A stretch of DNA of 64,000 nt. Source: Ampullaceana balthica. Its lineage: Eukaryota; Mollusca; Gastropoda; Lymnaeidae. The position numbers and the translations under genes are program-made. The stretch is taken from positions 596,370 to 660,369 of the forward strand of contig CALYLW010000209.1 of assembly GCA_944989445.1 (NCBI GenBank), given 5' to 3'. Under the pieces are notes generated by a model. That model was not told the origin of the DNA. It ran no database searches and saw only the letters and a list, made by a program, of their open reading frames with translations. The stretch's first letter is position 1. Each line of letters starts with the position of its first letter. This document shows positions 58,305 through 64,000 of the stretch, piece after piece.

Positions 58305-61300
58305 TCTATGGACGTCTACTGACGGTGGAGAGGGGGGAAGCCTGGCCTGTAAGGACGTCTACTGACGGTGGGGAAGGGAAGCCTGGCCTGTAAGGACGTC
58401 TACTGACGGTGGAGATGGGGGAAGCCTGGCCTGTAAGGACGTCTACTGACGGTGGAGAGGGGGGAAGCCTGGCCTGTAAGGACGTCTACTGACGGTGGAG
58501 AGGGAGGAAGCCTGGCCTGTAAGGACGTCTACTGACGGTGGGGAAGGGAAGCCTGGCCTGTAAGGACGTCTACTGACAGTGGGGGGGGAAGCCTGGCCTG
58601 TAAGGACGTCTACTGACGGTGGAGAGGGGGGAAGCCTTGCCTGAAAGGACGTCTACTGACGGTGGAGAGGGAGGAAGCCTGGCCTGTAAGGATGTCTACT
58701 GACGGTGGAGAGGGGGGAAGCCTGGCCTGTAAGGACGTCTACTGACGGTGGGGAAGGGAAGCCTGGCCTGTAAGGACGTCTACTGACGGTGGAGAGGGAG
58801 GAAGCCTGGCCTGTAAGGACGTCTACTGACGGTGGAGAGGGAGGAAGCCTGGCCTGTAAGGACGTCTACTGACAGTGGAGAGGGACGAAGCCTGGCCTGT
58901 AAGGACGTCTACTGACAGTGGAGAGGGAGGAAGCCTGGCCTGTAAGGACGTCTACTGACGGTAGGGAAGGGAAGCCTGGCCTGTAAGGACGTCTACTGAC
59001 CGTAGGGAAGGGAAGCCTGGCATGTAAGGACGTCTACTGACGGTGGGGAAGGGAAGCCTGGCCTGTAAGGACGTCTACTGAAGGTGGGGAGGGGGGAAGC
59101 CTGGCCTGTAAGGACGTCTACTGAAGGTGGGGAGGGGGAAGCCTGGCCTGTAAGGACGTCTACTGAAGGTGGGGAGGGGGGAAGCCTGGCCTGTAAGGAC
59201 GTCTACTGAAGGTGGGGAGGGGGAAGCCTGGCCTGTAAGGACGTCTACTGAAGGTGGGGAGGGGGAAGCCTGGCCTGTAAGGACGTCTACTGAAGGTGGG
59301 GAGGGGGAAGCCTGGCCTGTAAGGACGTCTACTGACCGTAGGGAAGGGAAGCCTGGCCTGTAAGGACGTCTACTGACCGTAGGGAAGGGAAGCCTGGCCT
59401 GTAAGGACGTCTACTGAAGGTGGGGAGGGGGGAAGCCTGGCCTGTAAGGACGTCTACTGAAGGTGGGGAGGGGGAAGCCTGGCCTGTAAGGACGTCTACT
59501 GACGGTGGAGAGGGAGGAAGCCTGGCCTGTAAGGACGTCTACTGACAGTGGGGAGGGGGGAAGCCTGGCCTGTAAGGACGTCTACTGACGGTGGAGAGGG
59601 GGGAAGCCTGGCCTGTAAGGACGTCTTCTGACAGTGGCGAGGGAGGAAGCCTGGCCTGTAAGGACGTCTACTGACAGTGGGGAGAGGGAGGAAGCCTGGC
59701 CTGTAAGGACGTCTACTGACAGTGGGGGGGGGAAGCCTGGCCTGTAAGGACGTCTACTGACGGTGGAGAGGGGGGAAGCCTGGCCTGTAAGGACGTCTAC
59801 TGACGGCGAAGAGGGGGAAGCCTGGCCTGTAAGGACGTCTACTGACAGTGGGGAGGGGGGAAGCCTGGCCTGTAAGGACGTCTACTGACGGTGGAGAGGG
59901 GGGAAGCCTGGCCTGTAAGGACGTCTACTGACGGCGGAGAGGGGGAACCCTGGCCTGTAAGGACGTCTACTGACAGTGGGGAGAGGGAGGAAGCCTGGCC
60001 TGTAAGGACGTCTACTGAAGGTGGGGAGGGGGGAAGCCTGGCCTGTAAGGACGTCTACTGAAGGTGGGGAGGGGGAAGCCTGGCCTGTAAGGACGTCTAC
60101 TGAAGGTGGGGAGGGGGGAAGCCTGGCCTGTAAGGACGTCTACTGAAGGTGGGGAGGGGGAAGCCTGGCCTGTAAGGACGTCTACTGAAGGTGGGGAGGG
60201 GGAAGCCTGGCCTGTAAGGACGTCTACTGAAGGTGGGGAGGGGAAGCCTGGCCTGTAAGGACGTCTACTGACCGTAGGGAAGGGAAGCCTGGCCTGTAAG
60301 GACGTCTACTGAAGGTGGGGAGGGGGGAAGCCTGGCCTGTAAGGACGTCTACTGAAGGTGGGGAGGGGGAAGCCTGGCCTGTAAGGACGTCTACTGACGG
60401 TGGAGAGGGAGGAAGCCTGGCCTGTAAGGACGTCTACTGACAGTGGGGAGAGGGAGGAAGCCTGGCCTGTAAGGACGTCTACTGACAGTGGGGAGGGGGG
60501 AAGCCTGGCCTGTAAGGACGTCTACTGAAGGTGGAGAGGGGGGAAGCCTGGCCTGTAAGGACGTCTTCTGACAGTGGGGAGGGAGGAAGCCTGGCCTGTA
60601 AGGACGTCTACTGACAGTGGGGAGAGGGGGGAAGCCTGGCCTGTAAGGACGTCTACTGACAGTGGGGGGGGGAAGCCTGGCCTGTAAGGACGTCTACTGA
60701 CGGTGGAGAGGGGGGAAGCCTGGCCTGTAAGGACGTCTACTGACGGCGGAGAGGGGGAAGCCTGGCCTGTAAGGACGTCTACTGACAGTGGGGAGGGGGG
60801 AAGCCTGGCCTGTAAGGACGTCTACTGACGGTGGAGAGGGGGGAAGCCTGGCCTGTAAGGACGTCTACTGACGGCGGAGAGGGGGAACCCTGGCCTGTAA
60901 GGACGTCTACTGACAGTGGGGAGAGGGAGGAAGCCTGGCCTGTAAGGACGTCTACTGACAGTGGGGGGGGGGAAGCCTGGCCTGTAAGGACATCTACTGA
61001 CGGTGGAGAGGGGGGAAGCCTGGCCTGTAAGGACGTCTACTGACGGCGGAGAGGGGGAAGCCTGGCCTGTAAGGACGTCTACTGACGGTGGAGAGGGGGG
61101 AAGCCTTGCCTGAAAGGACGTCTACTGACAGTGGGGAAGGGGAATCCTGACCTCTAATGACGTCTACTAACGGTGGGGAAGGGGAAGCCTAGTCTCTAAT
61201 GACGTCTACTGACAGTGGGGAAGCGGAATCCTGACCTCTAATGACGTCTACTAACGGTGGGGAAGGGGAAGCCTAGTCTCTAATGACGTCTACTGACAGT

Positions 61301-61392
61301 GGGGAAGGGGAATCCTGACCTCTAATGACGTCTACTAACGGTGGGGAAGGGGGAAGCCTGGCCTCTAATGACGTCTACTAACGGTGGGGAGC
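58305..61392. repeat. G-rich minisatellite of about 43-bp units, about 70 copies
   Basis: The unit is GAAGCCTGGCCTGTAAGGAC + GTCTACTGACGGTGGAGAGG + a G-run of variable length, so unit length drifts by a few bases. The last units (from 61130) are different: AATCCTGACCTCTAATGACG alternates with AAGCCTAGTCTCTAATGACG. Open frames across it are by-products of the period. Confidence 0.93.
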
Positions 61393-61503
61393 AAGACCGT
61401 TGCCTTTTGACTTTTTTAAAACTACAATTCCTCCGATGATGTCAATAAAACCAAAATGAAAATAACACGATCATGATTAATGTTGATGTTCAACGTGTGG
61501 CTA

Positions 61504-61600
61504 GACCAGTGGTTTCCAAACTTTTTAGCCCCACGGATCCCTTTTTATAGTCAAAACTTGCCCACGGACCCCCAAGTGAAAAAACCACATAAATGCATAG
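61504..61600. repeat. hAT (Charlie-like) left end
   Basis: CAGTGGTTTCCAAACTTTTT, AGCCCCACGGATCCC and GCCCACGGACCCC are typical of Charlie-like hAT ends. No matching right end was seen within the following 1.5 kb. Confidence 0.55.
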
Positions 61601-63265
61601 TAAAAAAAAATACAAATAAAAAAGCAACATTTTGATGAAGATGATGAATAAGTATGAATTGAAATTATAACTTTTGTTTCAAATAAAATTTAAAACAATT
61701 AATTACTTGGGTGAACGTGATGAGATATTTGATGAGAGTAATTATGTTAGTGAGTAGCAACAGAAAATTCCAACGAGCACTAATTTCATTTTTGTTGTGA
61801 TGGCATTGAATCCTTGTTCTACCAAATGGGAAGACGGGAAAGCAGTCAACAACTTCTGTGCAATAACTTATAATGCAGGATATAAAATTTGGATCTGTTA
61901 CTGTAACAATAATTTGCAGTATCCTTGTTCAAACATAAGTTTAAGTTTGTAAATTTGTAGATATTTCAATAAGCTACTTCTGTGTTAGTAGTGGATTCAT
62001 CTTTGTTTGGGTTCTAAGTTTCTCCACGCAAAAGGGTTCAAATGCCAGTTGGGAATATCCAAACGTAGAATGTCCTCAAATCTTTGGTTCGGGTCTTTAG
62101 TGTTAAGTGTTGACAGTCAACAAGGAAATCTTTATCTTTATTTTGCAGATTCGAAAGATTTGGAAACTGAGAATATTCTCCTCTTCCCAAGTTTTGTTTG
62201 TACGGAAAAAGATTTGCAACAAACGCAGATATTACGCTTTTAGTTTTGATTTAATTTTATTGTCAACGTTTATTTCAAAAATAGTCTCGTTAAATTTGGC
62301 GAATATTCATTCATAAAGGATATGTCATTTCTTTGAGTTAATTGTGTCAAAAATCATTGTCTTTACTTTACAGGAATTCCAACACTGAATGAAAGAGAGC
62401 ACAAAATCGATTTAAGCATATGCACTTTTTGATAACCAATGTACTTCTGTGTGAATAAGTAAACGATTATAGTCTTCTTCATTTTCCAAACAATATTGAG
62501 CAAATAATCTCTCGTTGAAGGCAATCCTTTTGATTTTATTAACTGCTCTAATGACATACTCTTGTGATCCATGCAAAATTTAACTAAGATTGTTTGTGAT
62601 TTAATGATGTCGATGATTGACACAATTTACTGAAAATACTTTCGGTACCGATTATTTTAAGTATGCCAGAAATTCAATATTATAGATTTAACCTCAAAAA
62701 ATCATTTTTAATTCAGTAAATAATGTTTCACCTTTCGTATCTGTTACCAAACATTTAGCCATAATTCAAATATTCAACAACACTGTTTTGTCGGCATTTT
62801 TTTCTTCGGCTCACTCATTCTCTTATCTGTTTTAACAAACCACTGTTAATAATTATTAACTTTTTCAATGGAATGCTGCAGTAAGGCTATTTTGAAAAAT
62901 AAATGATGATAGGATACAATTTAGATAAATATAACACCGACATATTGAAAATTACCCAACCTTTCAACCCTCGATTCACGTTAAAAAATTGTATTTTTCT
63001 GACGTACTTATACTTATAGGAATTCCGCACTTCTTAGCTTCAAACTTGACCTTTCTATATACCAAGTATTTTGATTTGTTATAGCTGTGAAAATTACCAT
63101 AGTTCTTATTCATTTTCGAGGTAAAACAACATTGTATTCCATAACTAATAGCACTTAAGATGATATTTAATTATTAGAAAAGAATTCAGATAATATTTTA
63201 TTTATTGTTTTTTAAATTTTAATTTCCATATAATAAAAATAGATCAAAATTTTATTATTTTATAT

Positions 63266-63899
63266 TAGGGCTGTTAATTTAAATTTAAATTTAATCGTTA
63301 ACTTTTGAAAAATTATCGATTAATTAATCGATAATTTCGATTAAAGCCAAAAATATAAATTTATGACGTCATTAAACTGAACATTTCTCACGGACATTGA
63401 AAATTAAGAATATTTTGAACTAAATTTTATGACAATGTGTTGATACTTGATCGGATGTTTGTGCTGAAGGTGGTACGTCAGCGATGTATTTGATCCTTTA
63501 AAAGAGAATTGTTTATGGCAGTGAACACAGTGAACTTTTTCACCATCTTCGACTTTGCCATCCGCAGTTAGCTTAAAAACAAAATGTTTGCTTAAATTTC
63601 TAGTTAGGCCTATATCTTTAAATTTAACTGCACTGTTGCTGTCAGCCATTTTTTAGTTGACGTGTGCCGGTCCACATAATGTAATAAAATAAATTATAAT
63701 ATTACGCGGGAGAAGTTTGTACGTAAAAATATATATAAATTATTATTAATTATTAATAATTAATTATTTATTAATAATAAAAAAAATATTATAAATATTT
63801 TCTTTAATTTTAATCGAATTTTTAACGATTAAAATAATTTTAATCGATAAAAATTTTAATGATTAATCGAGAAATTAATAGTTAATTTCCGCAGCCCTA
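63266..63899. mobile_element. hAT-like element (TAGGGCTG ends), second copy, with BED-finger fragment
   Basis: It starts TAGGGCTGTTAATTTAAATT and ends AATTTCCGCAGCCCTA. It is 634 bp and shares most of its sequence with 51163-53339 minus that copy's insertions. The flanking 8 bp match poorly (5 of 8), so it is older or rearranged. Confidence 0.78.
63404..63649 (-). pseudogene. BED zinc-finger fragment of a hAT transposase
   Basis: Eighty-one codons begin MADSNSAVKFKDIGLTRN and carry [10 protein letters not shown] ... [10 protein letters not shown], the C-x2-C...H-x4-H pattern of a BED finger, the DNA-binding start of hAT transposases. It stops soon after and no catalytic domain follows, so it is a remnant. 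Confidence 0.72.
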
Positions 63900-63902
63900 A
63901 TG

Positions 63903-64000
<98 letters not shown>
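63903..64000. repeat. (TA)n microsatellite at the window end
   Basis: Almost pure TA from about 63906 to the last base, with one interruption near 63969. It runs past the window and may mark an assembly-difficult site. Confidence 0.95.

Larger units (their letters stand above)
56463..64000. other. Downstream of PPIE; no supported gene
   Basis: The stretch holds a family B repeat, a LINE 3' relic, the 43-bp minisatellite, a hAT-like left end near 61504, an AT-rich stretch without recognisable genes (61700-63260), the TAGGGCTG element and a (TA)n tract. Confidence 0.6.

Noticed and set aside
58211..61043. Open frames encoding repeats like EAWPVRTSTDGGEG
   Set aside because: They are produced where minisatellite unit lengths happen to be multiples of three. 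They shift or stop at neighbouring units, and there is no splice or start context.
62363..62623. 86-codon minus-strand frame near the window end
   Set aside because: No recognisable motif. It may be a transposase scrap linked to the hAT end at 61504, but I could not support that from the sequence.

Overview
The window looks like nuclear DNA of an intron-rich, AT-rich animal. It has three multi-exon protein genes with GT-AG introns, very long introns, and many small non-autonomous DNA transposons. The proteins are metazoan (a Rab10-type GTPase, a MYT1/ST18-family C2HC zinc-finger factor, and the spliceosomal cyclophilin PPIE). The repeat content would suit a lophotrochozoan such as a gastropod mollusc, but the species cannot be fixed from the sequence alone.

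Layout. (1) 1-3304, plus strand: the last three coding exons of a RAB10-like gene, whose 5' part lies before the window; a decayed pogo/Tigger-type transposon sits in its intron. (2) 3305-7362: the stretch between two convergent genes, without a supported gene. (3) 7363-30131, minus strand: a complete MYT1-family gene. I could chain 16 coding exons in frame from ATG to stop (about 2,094 residues). It has a very large N-terminal exon (4,154 bp), six C-x4-C-x4-H-x7-H-x5-C fingers, a 28-nt microexon and a C-terminal coiled coil. (4) 30132-38195: the interval between two divergent genes, full of transposon copies, several of which carry TGACGTCA motifs. (5) 38196-56462, plus strand: a complete PPIE (cyclophilin E/Cyp33) gene of 11 coding exons (318 residues), RRM then cyclophilin domain. 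Intron 3 begins with a 39-bp tandem array that copies the exon 3 splice donor 18 extra times. Intron 9 uses a GC donor and holds a multi-level transposon nest and a 47-bp minisatellite. (6) 56463-64000: downstream DNA with a LINE 3'-end relic, a 3.1-kb G-rich minisatellite of about 43-bp units, hAT-type remnants, a BED-finger ORF fragment and a terminal (TA)n tract.

The genes do not form an operon or pathway. RAB10 acts in vesicle traffic, the MYT1-like protein is a nuclear DNA-binding regulator, and PPIE belongs to the spliceosome. The unusual content is mostly in introns and spacers: at least six copies or relics of one hAT-like family (family A; four of the five long copies have 7/8 or 8/8 target duplications, the first only a 7/8 match), a second dispersed family (B) found twice inside family A, TA-flanked MITEs, foldback MITEs and four tandem arrays. 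All exon boundaries were read by eye from splice signals, frame continuity and remembered family conservation; no alignment was run.
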